Shown: positions 23,789 to 32,720, counted from the stretch's first letter. The stretch is DNA of 64,000 nucleotides from Lucifuga dentata (GCA_014773175.1 VXCM01001413.1:187842-251841), one strand, 5' to 3'. Made by a program: numbers and translations. The notes: generated by a model not told the origin, from the letters alone.

Positions 23789-26700
23789 ACCTTGAGGGTC
23801 ACAAATTATTGCAGCAACAGCTGAGAAGAGGGAACCACAGCCATTCATCACCACAACCTAAACAAATACACACATATGCCTCCCATTTAAAGGACCATAC
23901 CAGTGGTTTTGCATGTTTGAGACCAGTAAATAAAACCTTCATGCGTGTTACGTTACTTTCAACCATTTCCCAAAACATACTACTATAGCAGTAAATATTA
24001 GAATTGTTTATCCTAACTTCCAGACTGCCCTTGGTTTCAGTTTCTCCAATATGCTATTAAAGGATGATACCATCCATTTTGCATGTTTGAGCTGAATATA
24101 TTAAATTTTTATACATGTAAAGTTACTGACAATCATTTCCCAAAGGATAAAACCATATTTCAGCTTTCCTGATATTTTACAAAATCTCTTAATCTTTCAA
24201 AATCAAATATTCAAGTGATACACCCACCTTAAAAATCAATGTTTCACCTGCTAAACACAAAATTATGAAGTCACGGTCATTTAAATTTTTTGATAAACGC
24301 AGGTCTTCTTTTGTGACTATATTCCCCGGTGGAGACATACATTCACTACACGCTTTTTATTGTGCTTAAACGCTAAAATTATGAGTCTTTGAAAAAAACC
24401 TGACTTCACCTGTTGTTCATGATGATGGATTACTTATCCCAAGAACTTGAAAGCATCAACAAGTTGATTTTAATAGCATAACAGAATGAACTGAACCCAA
24501 TGGCGGTCTGAAATTTTTTTTAACACTGTTCCAATAGTATGTTTTGGGAATTGATTATCAGTAACCTTACGTGTATGAAAATTAAATATATTAGGCTCAA
24601 ACATGCAAAATGGATGGTCCTTTAAAATCAACTTGTAGAGACTTGAAACACCCTTGAAATACGTAATCCATTGTAGCGAACATGTATGTTAAATTTGTAT
24701 ATTTTTGGCATAGTTTTTTCTTCTACATTTGGAAGCACTTGTTAGCAGGCGAAATATTTCAGTTTAAAATAAGATAAAATAAACCTTTATTTATCCTGAG
24801 GGAAATTATTGTGCCAATGTTGCTCAGTAGTACAANTAAGATAAAATAAACCTTTATTTATCCTGAGGGAAATTATTGTGCCAATGTTGCTCAGTAGTAC
24901 AAATTACATAAGATGCAATGCAAATGCAAAAATTACAAATTAAACTTATATAAAATTATATACTATACTAAAAAGCTAAAACTACTAAAACTACTGTATA
25001 TACAATATATACAAATACAAATATACAGATACAGATATACAAATATACAGATACACAAAGATGAGGTCAGCTAAGGTGCATCTGAGTACACTTTACAATG
25101 CATAAATTATTGCACAACAGTGCTGAAGTTCAGATTTTCTGACCTTATTTGTTATGCATGAAACCTCTACAACTCTAAATCTGTACTGTACAACCCAGTA
25201 CCAAGATAAAAGTACAATATTTTCCTAAGAAATGTGGAGGAAAAGCACTTAATCTCACAAACTGGATGTGCTCCATTAAAGTGCAAGGACTTCAGAACAT
25301 ATATATATAGTACTTAAGTGGTACTTATATAGTACTTAACAGTTTAGTACTTACGTACTTGATAGATAATCAAATTCACATTGATTTCTGCATTTGAAGG
25401 GCGGAGGAAGAGATTTGTTTATTTCTGTCAGATCGGGTAACGTAAATGTCAGATCTGTCTTTTGAAATATATGTGATTTTTTTTAGAATTGTTACTGATT
25501 TCTTGTTGATGTGTTTAGAAGTATTTTATGGATCTGTATTTTATGTAATGTATTATGTAGTTTAATTATTTTATAATGTAGGTAGCCATTTTGTCATCTT
25601 GGCATGGGACTACAGATGAAAATTAGTCAGGTTTGGCTAAATCTGGCACATTTACATTTTATTGTTTATTAATGTGCATTGTCCCATTGTGAATAAATAA
25701 ACAGTAACTTTAACTTTACTCAAGTACTTGTATTTCACTTTTTATACCTTTTTAGTATGACATATGTCAGTAATTTTAGCTTTGTCTTATACAATGTGTT
25801 TGGATCACTGATGTGACACTCACGTTGTCAGCTTTCAGCGGGCTCCGAGAACCACAGTAGTGAGAAAGGAACTTTGCAACCTCCTCTCTCAGACTAAAAG
25901 AAAGCAAGAAAGAAAGGTTATAAAAGACTAGACTGTTTTATCTTGTTAAGGCACACTTACATTTCTCAAAAACAACAACTGTATTTCCCATGAAATATAT
26001 ATAAAAAAAAAAATAAGTGTACCCTTTAATATCTTACAATTTGTGTCCCCTCCAGTCTGAATACCGCAACAAGGATGGTTCAATGTATAACATGTCATGT
26101 TGTGTCAGCTGTAGCAAAAGGAAAATTCATTCATTGTAAATACAGAGAGAATGGTTTTGAATTATGTACAGTTGCAAACACATATCATAGAGCATTACAA
26201 TCTACAACATCAAATCAGTTTTGCTCGCATAACTGAACTGTTTATTTTACCCGTTTCTGGAGAAGATCATCGCAGAGTTTGTTCTCACTGGTACCCATGT
26301 TGATTATACCCTAGAAATAAGAAAAAGAAGCAAGCCTCAAAAATAATCAAAAGATGGAGTTATTTTATACATCAGATCTTTCCAACAGTCTGGTATTTAT
26401 TATATGAAATACTCACTTCAGGGTTGCCTATGTCATGGCGTTTGTCCTGCGTATATTGGACGTAGCCCTCCTGGAGAATTCCTTGATGCTGTCGGATGTT
26501 GTTACCACGGTTGGATAGGTACACACTACAGCCAGGAGCTTCTGAACCCCTCAGTGTCATCAAAACATTCTGTGATGTGTTGCAGGTCTGGTCAGATGTA
26601 GGTGGCACTGGCTTTATTGTCACTGGAGTGGACACGGTCTGTTTGGGAGCTTCTGGTGGTTGAGACAAAGATGATGAGACAGAGGGGGCGACAGTGCTTA

Positions 26701-27904
26701 TCAGTGAAGCAGACAGGTGAGCTAAAGGTGAGACAGATGAATCAGTAGGAGCTGTCGTGGTGATCACAGGACTCTGTCTGACAGCAACCAATGCCCCTGT
26801 CATCATGCTGAAAAGGCGGAGCTCATGCTGATGCTCCCGTTCCGCCCTCTTCTCCTCCCACTGTTCCCTCCGTTCTTCCGCCTGCAGCTCCCTCTCAAAA
26901 CGTGCCTCCTCCAGAGAGAGAAGGCGCTCTTCTGCTGACTGTTGCCAGTTGAGGAAACTGACTAAGGCTTTATCCAGGCGCCCCTGACCACCACTCCCTC
27001 CACCCCCACAAGTCCATGATGCCTTGCCAGCCCGGCGACGCTTCCTCTGTTGCACACTGGGTGTGGGAGGAGGAGGAACCACCTTAGTGGGCTGCTCTGC
27101 TGTTTCCTGCAGCATGGGACCACCAGCAGCCTGAGTGGAAACTGTGGCAGAGCTGGTTACACTCAGGTCACCAAAACCTGAGGATGTAAAAAAGACATGA
27201 AATTAGACTTTGTAATTACCTAATATTAGACCTACCTAATCTATAAATCATGCAGTGATTTGACAACCTGAAGGAGAGATCTGTGCATTGGCTGAGCTCT
27301 CTCCTCGACCAAGTGTATCCTCTGGTTCCAGTAGATTTTGCCCATCGGTTTCCTGCTCATCTCCAGACCCATAATACAACTCCGGGGGTGCAACATTTGA
27401 ATTCAACACACCGTCATCAACATCTTCACATTTGATATCCAGTGGATCTCCAGTTTTTGGAGGCTGACCAAACAGAAACCCCCCTGAAGAAACAGGACCA
27501 AAGCCTGCAGGAACCCCTTGAAGATATGAATCAGGCCCACTTGGGCTCTGAAACACTTGTTGAGCAATCACAGCTCCGCCCAGGGAAGAGTAGGTTATGG
27601 CCGGTCGGTTCGCCAACACCCTGTCCATCACATCATAAAACTTCCAAGATCTCATTTTGTGGTTGTCCTTAATGCGGCGATATTCCAGTTTCATCTTTTT
27701 AATCTTCTCTCTGCACTGATCACCGGTGCGGTAGATGCCCTTTTCACGCAGGATCTGAGCTATGCGGTCAAATACGCGCTGATTGCGCAATGAGCTCTCT
27801 AGTTCTATCTGGACCGACTCGTCTGACCACAGCTGGAGTAGTTCCACTATCTCCGGGTCGGTCCAGTTGCTGCCTCGCTCATGCCTCCTACCGCGAAAGT
27901 CCAT
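16748..27904 (-). CDS. accs: Myb/SANT-like domain fused to ACC synthase-like protein
   Basis: Fifteen coding exons join without a stop into 978 codons; all introns are GT-AG and every phase agrees. Residues 11-100 form a Myb/SANT-like (trihelix) DNA-binding domain, 256-261 are basic (QRKRRR) and about 295-333 are a charged coiled coil. From residue 447, and strongly from 467, the protein matches vertebrate ACCS, a PLP fold-type I protein related to plant ACC synthase. PLP-site residues are kept: N628, D656, Y659, Schiff-base K693 in MSKDFAMSG, and carboxylate-binding R827 in GWFR. Vertebrate ACCS is known by homology; its physiological reaction is not settled, and ACC synthesis in animals should not be assumed. 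The C-terminal 139 residues are acidic and serine-rich, longer than the human tail as I recall it. The human protein (about 500 residues) lacks the SANT part. What the fusion does is unknown. Confidence 0.88.
17479..17632 (-). CDS. accs: ACCS exon with carboxylate-binding arginine
   Basis: 154 bases. FSCSTPGWFRIVFS contains R827, equivalent to the substrate carboxylate-binding arginine of aspartate aminotransferase-fold enzymes. Confidence 0.9.
17721..17863 (-). CDS. accs: ACCS exon, LPENRSRLKAAHSYL segment
   Basis: 143 bases, small-domain helix then LFLWADFRK, matching human FFIWVDLRK. Confidence 0.9.
18335..18476 (-). CDS. accs: ACCS exon, DFAMSGLRLGTLYTEN segment
   Basis: 142 bases starting immediately after the PLP lysine. 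R of GLRLG is the phosphate-binding arginine in this family. Confidence 0.9.
18620..18665 (-). CDS. accs: ACCS exon ending in the PLP lysine codon
   Basis: 46 bases ending THVMWGMSK; the last codon AAG is the Schiff-base lysine K693. Donor AAG|GTACGT. Confidence 0.9.
18763..19244. mobile_element. TTAA-flanked MITE, copy A
   Basis: The right end GGTATGGTCCT is followed by TTAA (19,245-19,248). The left end is eroded. Shares long stretches with the copies at 24,061, 31,138, 38,575 and 44,605 ('ttgtagagacttgaaa', 'catcacagcgaac', 'gttagcaggcaaaac'). Confidence 0.75.
19262..19351 (-). CDS. accs: ACCS exon, IVDEIYML segment
   Basis: 90 bases. D656 pairs with the pyridine nitrogen and Y659 with the ring oxygen in this fold. 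A MITE ends 13 bases past the donor. Confidence 0.9.
19828..19928 (-). CDS. accs: ACCS exon, NPHNPLADVY segment
   Basis: 101 bases. Holds the invariant Asn (N628) of the NP-NPLG-type motif. The usual Gly after Leu is Ala here (NPLADVY), as far as I recall the human NPLGDVY. Confidence 0.9.
20049..20126 (-). CDS. accs: ACCS exon, FHLTVDKLEEGL segment
   Basis: 78 bases, phase 0 both sides, from TTGTAG|CCC to AAGGG|GTAATT. Confidence 0.88.
20294..20391 (-). CDS. accs: ACCS exon, IPTPFYGAI segment
   Basis: 98 bases, residues 556-588. IPTPFYGAI matches the human IPTPYYGAI active-site strand (F564-Y565 beside the ring). Confidence 0.9.
20841..23023. mobile_element. Tc1-like DNA element split by a LINE
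   Basis: GTCCAAAAGTCTGAGACCAC at 20,841 is mirrored by its reverse complement at 23,004-23,023. The left arm continues with the 'ggtatgatcc...tttaatgacagcatgcc' wording typical of Tc1-like 5' ends. No transposase frame remains; the interior is occupied by a LINE. Lies in the intron between ACCS exons at 23,791 and 20,391. Confidence 0.65.
21055..22935 (-). mobile_element. LINE reverse transcriptase relic (L2/Rex1-like)
   Basis: Minus-strand fragments in several frames carry non-LTR reverse-transcriptase wording: KVPKLWKHSTIVPAAKT (22,500 region), a degraded GSPQGC block (near 22,040), FAVDSVIV in place of the catalytic ADD box, then DNYKYLGIVLDNKLCF (near 21,740). Frames are broken by stops and shifts, so it is dead. 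The 3' end is near 21,055 with an AATAAAG-type tail on the minus strand. Confidence 0.75.
23085..23670 (+). mobile_element. LINE 3' fragment, plus strand (L2-like)
   Basis: An open frame around 23,085-23,447 reads TTFYRSTIESIMTNCISVW and LQRVVRTAEKIIG, the C-terminal region of fish L2-type ORF2. It ends LLNSQ and is followed by an L2-style tail with GACAATAAAGTTATCTATCT at about 23,645. It is 5' truncated and opposite in strand to the LINE at 21,055-22,935. Confidence 0.75.
23731..23786. repeat. (GT)n microsatellite at an ACCS splice donor
   Basis: 28 GT units on the plus strand. On the ACCS transcript this is (CA)n starting within the donor hexamer GTAAAC. Confidence 0.95.
23791..23857 (-). 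CDS. accs: ACCS exon, VVVMNGCGSLFSA segment
   Basis: 67 bases. Gives the glycine-rich turn and helix that contact the PLP phosphate. The donor GTAAAC runs directly into a (CA)n repeat of about 55 bases. Confidence 0.9.
23891..24769. mobile_element. TTAA-flanked MITE, copy B (host of copy C)
   Basis: Left end AGGACCATACC follows TTAA at 23,887-23,890. The copy is interrupted at an internal TTAA by copy C and resumes at 24,622 with 'aaatcaacttgtagagac'. The right end is lost where LINE sequence begins. Confidence 0.7.
24061..24621. mobile_element. TTAA-flanked MITE, copy C, nested in B
   Basis: 561 bases with ends AGGATGATACC and GGATGGTCCT, flanked by TTAA at 24,057-24,060 and 24,622-24,625. 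Removing it restores the continuous sequence seen in copies D and E. Confidence 0.8.
24770..25130 (-). mobile_element. LINE 3' end fragment with an assembly duplicate
   Basis: 'aaacctttatttatcctgag' and 'ggaaattattgt' are typical of reverse-oriented fish Rex/L2-type LINE tails. Bases 24,770-24,835 are repeated exactly at 24,837-24,902 around a single N at 24,836. Confidence 0.55.
25824..25893 (-). CDS. accs: ACCS exon, LREEVAKFLSHYC segment
   Basis: 70 bases from TTTTAG|TCTG to GACAAC|GTGAGT. Near-identical to human LREEVAKFLSFYC. Confidence 0.9.
26038..26108 (-). CDS. accs: ACCS exon, EPSLLRYSDWRGH segment
   Basis: 71 bases. Contains the conserved 'Y-D-W-G' type region preceding the large domain. 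Donor ATT|GTAAGA. Confidence 0.9.
26251..26310 (-). CDS. accs: ACCS exon, GIINMGTSENK segment
   Basis: Sixty bases, phase 0 both sides. GIINMGTSENKLCDDLLQKR corresponds to GIINLGTSENKLC in human ACCS. Confidence 0.9.
26417..27177 (-). CDS. accs: ACCS exon with basic region and coiled coil
   Basis: Residues 213-466. Order: proline-rich stretch, QRKRRRAGK basic cluster (possible nuclear signal), glycine run, the SFLNWQQSAEERLLSLEEA helix leading into a highly charged coiled coil (ERREQWEEKRAEREHQHELR), then a Ser/Thr/Pro-rich linker. The last 20 residues (ILQEGYVQYTQDKRHDIGNP) align with the N-terminal part of human ACCS, so the fusion point is inside this exon. Donor CCTGAA|GTGAGT, phase 0. 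This Myb plus coiled-coil order is typical of SANT proteins derived from Harbinger elements. Confidence 0.85.
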
Positions 27905-27926
27905 CCCCCAAGTTACTGGACAGGAT
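27268..27926 (-). CDS. accs: ACCS exon with start codon and Myb/SANT-like domain
   Basis: The acceptor CTTGCAG|ATCC puts the exon edge at 27,926. ATG at 27,904 starts MDFRGRRHERGSNW. The domain has regularly spaced W14, W26 and a basic third-helix region (REKIKKMKLEYRRIK). After residue 100 comes a low-complexity acidic linker (LEPEDTLGRGES). The donor is TTCAG|GTTGTC, phase 1. An upstream in-frame ATG at 27,976 would need the intron to be exonic, so I prefer 27,904. At least one 5' untranslated exon must lie further upstream. Confidence 0.85.
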
Positions 27927-28099
27927 CTGCAAGAGAGAACACGTAATGAGAGAGAGAGAAAAAAAAACCCTGCCATTCAAACTTCAGGCGTAACAATGCG
28001 ATCTGATCAAAGAATCCGGACTTTACTGTGTAAAGGTATGCTCTGTGTACATAGTTTATAATAAAAGAATGTACACGCCCGTTGTTTTGCTCAGTTTTC

Positions 28100-29110
28100 C
28101 TCACCGTAAAACAAAACTGGAACGAATCTTTTCAGAAACAGATTGTTGTGACGCTGTCACTCCGATGTCTCCACGGAGGGTGACACATATCACATCTGCT
28201 AACCCGGTTTGGCTCGGACTGGAATGACAATGCTTTGTCCGGCAGACGCTAGAATATGAGATCCATTCTTAACACAAATTTGTCATCATAACTTGAGAAA
28301 ATGGGGACTGAACCTATGAAAATTCTACATCCGGGTTGACGGCACATGCGTGCTGTCCCTATTCCGGGATAACTTTGGTCCGTGTTATCGTGGAGCTACA
28401 GAAAGCGGGCTGATTTTCACTCGTACCAGGTTGTCACGGGGTAGGCACGGCCATGCGTCAGGCTGAAGCTTTGTGTTATGGCGCCCTCTAGTGGGCAGTG
28501 TGATATATGTTATTAATGTGTATTTACCACAGATGTCCACTAGATGGTGGTCGCACACAGTGGTGCGAAAGCGCCATCTAAAAATGGGTAGTGTGCTTTG
28601 TGTGCATTCGTGGCCCGTAACCTGTATTTGTATTTATTCCGGCCGCTTAAATGACTTCGACAGTCAGTGAAAACAAAGAATAAAACTGTCAATACTGTAA
28701 AAAATATTTGTTATATTTCCAGCAAGGCTCCATTTGAGATTTAGTCGTTAAAAAACATCTCTTCAGACAAACCGATACAATTTACTATGATATATGTGAA
28801 TTTATGATTTGACATTTATGTAACTAATGAGTTTGAGTAGATAATGACGCCAAATTGTTTAAACTGTATGAAAATGTGAGCAAATGTGAACTTAAATGAT
28901 TTATCCCAGCTAAAAAGTAACGCCCCGCCCCTCTTGACCAGTGTGATGACACAAATCAAGCGCATACGATATTCTACTGGCTCCAAGTGTGACGTATTTC
29001 CTGGAAAAGAGGGTTTGTTGTAGTTATCCTCAGTCAGCGCAGTACCGTTATATTGCATTGGTATAATTCCCCCTTTTTCGTCCTTGTTTTACAGGTTTAT
29101 TTATTCTGAA
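28100..29110. promoter_or_regulatory. Divergent promoter-like interval
   Basis: Between the leftward ACCS gene and rightward coding-looking exons. It has a GC box (CCCCGCCCC at 28,923-28,931), a CRE-like TGACGT followed by TTTCCTGG (ETS-like) near 28,990, and relatively more CpG than its surroundings. ACCS must begin upstream of 27,926; its first exon was not resolved. No TATA box stands out. Confidence 0.35.
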
Positions 29111-29278
29111 CGTGTGAGTTAAAATCAACATAGTCTAATTAGCAAACCAGCTGTGTGAATAAGTCTCGGAACTTATTCGACGACGGGTGAAGTTAGCAAA
29201 ATATAACAATGGTGATGGCAAGTTGGTGGCGGATGATAAGCAAGACAGGATAGTTGAATTCATCACTTTCTGAAGATG

Positions 29279-29343
29279 ACAAGTGCTTGCGGAGAGGTTT
29301 ATTATTCATCTTCTGGACAAAGCAGAGGACCTACACCGTCAGG
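29279..29343 (+). CDS. Coding-looking segment of an unrecognised gene
   Basis: In the frame ending at CAG|GTTAGA (phase 0) the DNA reads QVLAERFIIHLLDKAEDLHR and then Q, amphipathic and protein-like. Two in-frame TGA codons lie just upstream, so the start or acceptor is unclear. It would splice in phase to the next segment. Gene not recognised. Confidence 0.25.
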
Positions 29344-29591
29344 TTAGATGTAAAGTTGAGCGCCAAGCCGCAGGAGAAAGGGGAGTCTCCGCCTGGAGGC
29401 AGAAGAGGAGGATGAGGCATGACATGTTGGTCCTTGTTGACATCTGACGACGGTACGTCTGACAGCTAGTTTCTACCTTTAGTTTTAGCAAAAGTAAAAG
29501 CAGTGGATGTGTTTTGTAAAAGGGGGGATGTTTGGCGGAGGGGGTGGAGGGAACAATGGGAGTATTTGCGAAAGCATGAAAGCTGTTCTAG

Positions 29592-29778
29592 CATAAAGTC
29601 TCCGCCAGAGCCACAAACAGCCCTTCCCAGTCTTCCCAGTCAGATGAATCATTCCCCAGGCTGGATAACGGGCTTTCTCGATCCAGTCTAGATGAAGCTT
29701 TTCTGCAGAAAGAGGATGTCTTACCCGGTGAAACACCAGCTTTGATCCGCAGCGCTTCTTCTCTGAAGTTTATCGTTG
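29592..29778 (+). CDS. Probable exon of an unrecognised plus-strand gene
   Basis: 187 bases between a good acceptor (TGTTCTAG|CAT) and a good donor (GTTG|GTAAGA), with one open frame of 62 codons. Serine-rich and acidic: ...SQSDESFPRLDNGLSRSSLD...TPALIRSASSLKFIV. The composition looks like a disordered, phosphorylatable region of a real protein. There is no ATG in this frame, so it must be internal or a remnant. I do not recognise the family. Confidence 0.45.
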
Positions 29779-30829
29779 GTAAGATATCAATATGTCTCTT
29801 ATTTCCATTGTATTTGCAGCGTGCTTTTCTGTAACGTGTCATTTTGGACGTTGTTCATTCAGATTCATAACCTGCCTCCCTCTCCATCACGTAAAACTCT
29901 CACATCCTCTTTTCCCTTTTTTTCTGTTAACATCCTCATCCTCCACTTCATGAAGGACTTTTCGCTGTGTAAGCTGGGAATTACTGTAATCAATATCAGT
30001 TAGGGAAGGCAGCAGTTGTCGACGCACTCCTCGCTGCACTACTTTACACTTCATCAGATATATGTGGCCTGTTGTAAGAAAACCAAATGTGCTCATGAAG
30101 TCTAATGTTTACGAAAAACTAAACTTCCCCTGATCGACCTTACAAGTCCTCTAGTTGTTGTTGACCTCTTTAATCTTAAGTGCAAAGTCCAGTGGGATCT
30201 CAGCAAGGGGGAAGTCAAGGTCACCAAGTAGTGAGGCAAACAGAAAAGCTGCAAGCTTTATTCTCAATCAGATTACAGTACCTCACCACACTGAGGATTA
30301 CCCCACAAAAATCTAATCTTTTGTCTATAATTGTCAGACCTAAATCATGTCTAGGCCACTTAAGAGACCAGAGCAATTATAAGAGGTGGTTGTGTGTGGT
30401 GCCTTTATTGGTAGAGGAAGTTAGACTGAATTGTTCACATACACATTCTGTCCAAGACACCACATTTGTCACCAGTAATGATGATTTGTCAACAGTGAGC
30501 TGTTAGGTCCATTTATAAGAAGTATTAGAAAGGAACGCAGTGGAGGAGAAAGAATGAGGAAGAAAACCTCGTCAACATATAACTCATCTATAAAGTAGGG
30601 TAGAGAAGAGGATGTTGAAACAGGAACCAAGCCAGAGTTCAGGTGGCTGTTAGAAATGGGGTTTGATTTCATCACAGGACATAACTTACATAATCGATTT
30701 GTTTCCCTGGATGCTTTGGTACTGCAGTACCCGTCAACGTTGCATCAGGTTTTCCCTTGTATTGTGAGCGAGCTAAGATGGATTGGGCTTCAGTGGTACT
30801 CCGTCACGGCATTCTCCTTCACTTTGCAG

Positions 30830-30854
30830 GGTGTCTCAGATGATGTCGATACCG
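30830..30854 (+). CDS. Possible microexon of the same gene
   Basis: A strong pyrimidine tract and TTTGCAG|G precede a short piece reading GVSDDVDT up to a strong donor ACCG|GTAAGT. The phase from the previous exon fits only if the second AG (30,838-30,839) is used, giving a 15-base exon reading DDVDT. Alternatively there is one extra G in the sequence. Confidence 0.35.
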
Positions 30855-31137
30855 GTAAGTGTTCGCTGTGTGCTGCTGTCCTGTCTGAGACTGTGCTGGT
30901 TGTCCAATCATACTTTGACTTGGAGCAATATGTCTCTCCAGAGAGGATGCTTGGCTGTCTGGTTGTTGCTGCAGCTCTCCCCTGTGCTTTGGTTCTCTAT
31001 TAGAGGCCAGCTGAGTGCAATTGGTGGATGTCAATTTGGCCTGTGGCTCTTGAAATAGAGTGAGGATACACTCTATACACTCTATGGCTTTGTGTGCATA
31101 TCTGTGCTGATGAAAATCGCCTCCTCGTCCTCATTAA

Positions 31138-31686
31138 AGGACCGTACCGTTGAGCTTTCGTGTTTGAGCCCAATAAATACAACCCACATACATGTTACAT
31201 CACTGCTAATCATTTTGAAAAACATATTACTGGAGCAGTAAATATTAGAATTCTTTTTCCTACCTTCCAGGCAGCCACTGGTTTCAGTTCATTCCAGTAC
31301 ACTATAAAAACTCACCTTGTAGAGACTTGAAATGTGCTTGAGATAGGTAATCCATCACAGCGAACCATCGTTATTATTTGTTGTCAAAGTTACTTACTTT
31401 AACCGATCCAACATGGAAGAAAAATGTATTTCTCTGCCAGGATATATAGTCACAGGAGAAGACTGCTTTCACCGAGAAATTAAAATAACCGTGCCTTCTA
31501 CAATCATGCAGGTGTTAGCAGGAGAAACATTGAATTTTAAATGATTTTAAAAGATAAGGGGACTTGGCAAAATAACACAAAAACTAAAATACAGTTTTAT
31601 GTTTTGGACAATGGTTTTCAGTAATGTGAGGTGTATGCAGGTGGTATTTATTGGGCTCAAACATGCAAACTTTTCAGTATTGTCTT
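31138..31686. mobile_element. TTAA-flanked MITE, copy D
   Basis: 549 bases, TTAA at 31,134-31,137 and 31,687-31,690, left end AGGACCGTACCGTTGAGC. One of the most complete copies of the family in the window. Confidence 0.8.
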
Positions 31687-31993
31687 TTAAAATTTGATTG
31701 ATATGATGGCCAAGCAGCTAAAGGCAATTGATGTTTATTTCACCCAAAACACATTCAAAACAACATAATGGAGCCTTTAAGATTAGGAAAATCAACAACC
31801 TATCACTAAAAAATTCATGGCACCATATTGATTTCTTTCTGTTGGCAGTCTGGTTCATAACAGATCTTAAAAGCTCGTGTTTTAATAGCTGCGAGTCTGT
31901 AGAATTTCCATCAGTGCAGTGTCTGTTGCCCAAGTGCTTTATGATAATATAAAAACAATAATGAATGCGCAGTGTTGTAGCTCTGCTGTTCAG

Positions 31994-32064
31994 CGGAGCA
32001 TCCCCCGCTCTCCACAGAGGAGCTGAGTGTGGGGGGGGCTTCAGAGGGCACCAGTAACGCTGAG
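31994..32064 (+). CDS. Probable further exon of the unrecognised gene
   Basis: Acceptor GTTCAG|CGG; in phase with the microexon it reads AEHPPLSTEELSVGGASEG and on to SNAE, ending at GAG|GTTAGT. If the donor is not used the frame continues VSLYNTDS to TGA at 32,089. Past the TGA the same frame stays open for 37 codons (PAPPEEPRLKFSPQ...). Confidence 0.4.
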
Positions 32065-32205
32065 GTTAGTTTGTACAACACAGACTCATGACCAGCTCCA
32101 CCGGAGGAGCCCAGATTGAAGTTTTCTCCTCAAGGGCACCTCAGCTCAGTTGCTGAGGAAGAGGAGAGAATTTCTCCTCAGGAAGTTGCCAGGCATAACA
32201 TCTGA

Positions 32206-32657
32206 GTAAAGCGCTTTCGCAGGAACAGCTCCTCATGAGTGAGAAAAGTCTGAAGAGCAGGATATCCTTAATAATGTTTTCTTGCCGCCCTTATCATCGC
32301 AACTGTCAGTAACTTGAAACAGAAGGCGTTGAATTAATAATCCAGAGCTGCCATGTTATATTAGCATACCACAGGTTACCTATCTGCCCTCCGTTTCTAG
32401 TGCCTCCAACTCTCTTACTCGAGTGTGGTAATGAGCTTCAAAGAGGTTATGCAACAGATTTTTTATTTTCATGTATTCAAAAGTGGAAAGTTCTCTCATG
32501 GTTTGAAGGTTGGAGCTTCATTGCGGTTCGAGGCCTTTGATGTATATTGTAAGAGTAAGCAGCCTCTTGTTAACTCCTCTCCAGGCTGTGTTTTGAAGGA
32601 AGGTGTTTGAGTGTTGGATTATGTGCTTGTTATTTTCCGCAGTGCTGTATGGAGAGT

Positions 32658-32720
<63 letters not shown>

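Noticed and set aside
27442..27793. Plus-strand frames opposite the SANT exon
   Set aside because: Antisense shadows of the minus-strand coding exon.
30656..31003. 115-codon plus-strand frame
   Set aside because: Mostly intronic; only the short GVSDDVDT piece between an acceptor and a donor looks like exon.
32425..32610. Plus-strand frame MSFKEVMQQIF as another exon of the unnamed gene
   Set aside because: No donor at the end and no acceptor in a matching phase.
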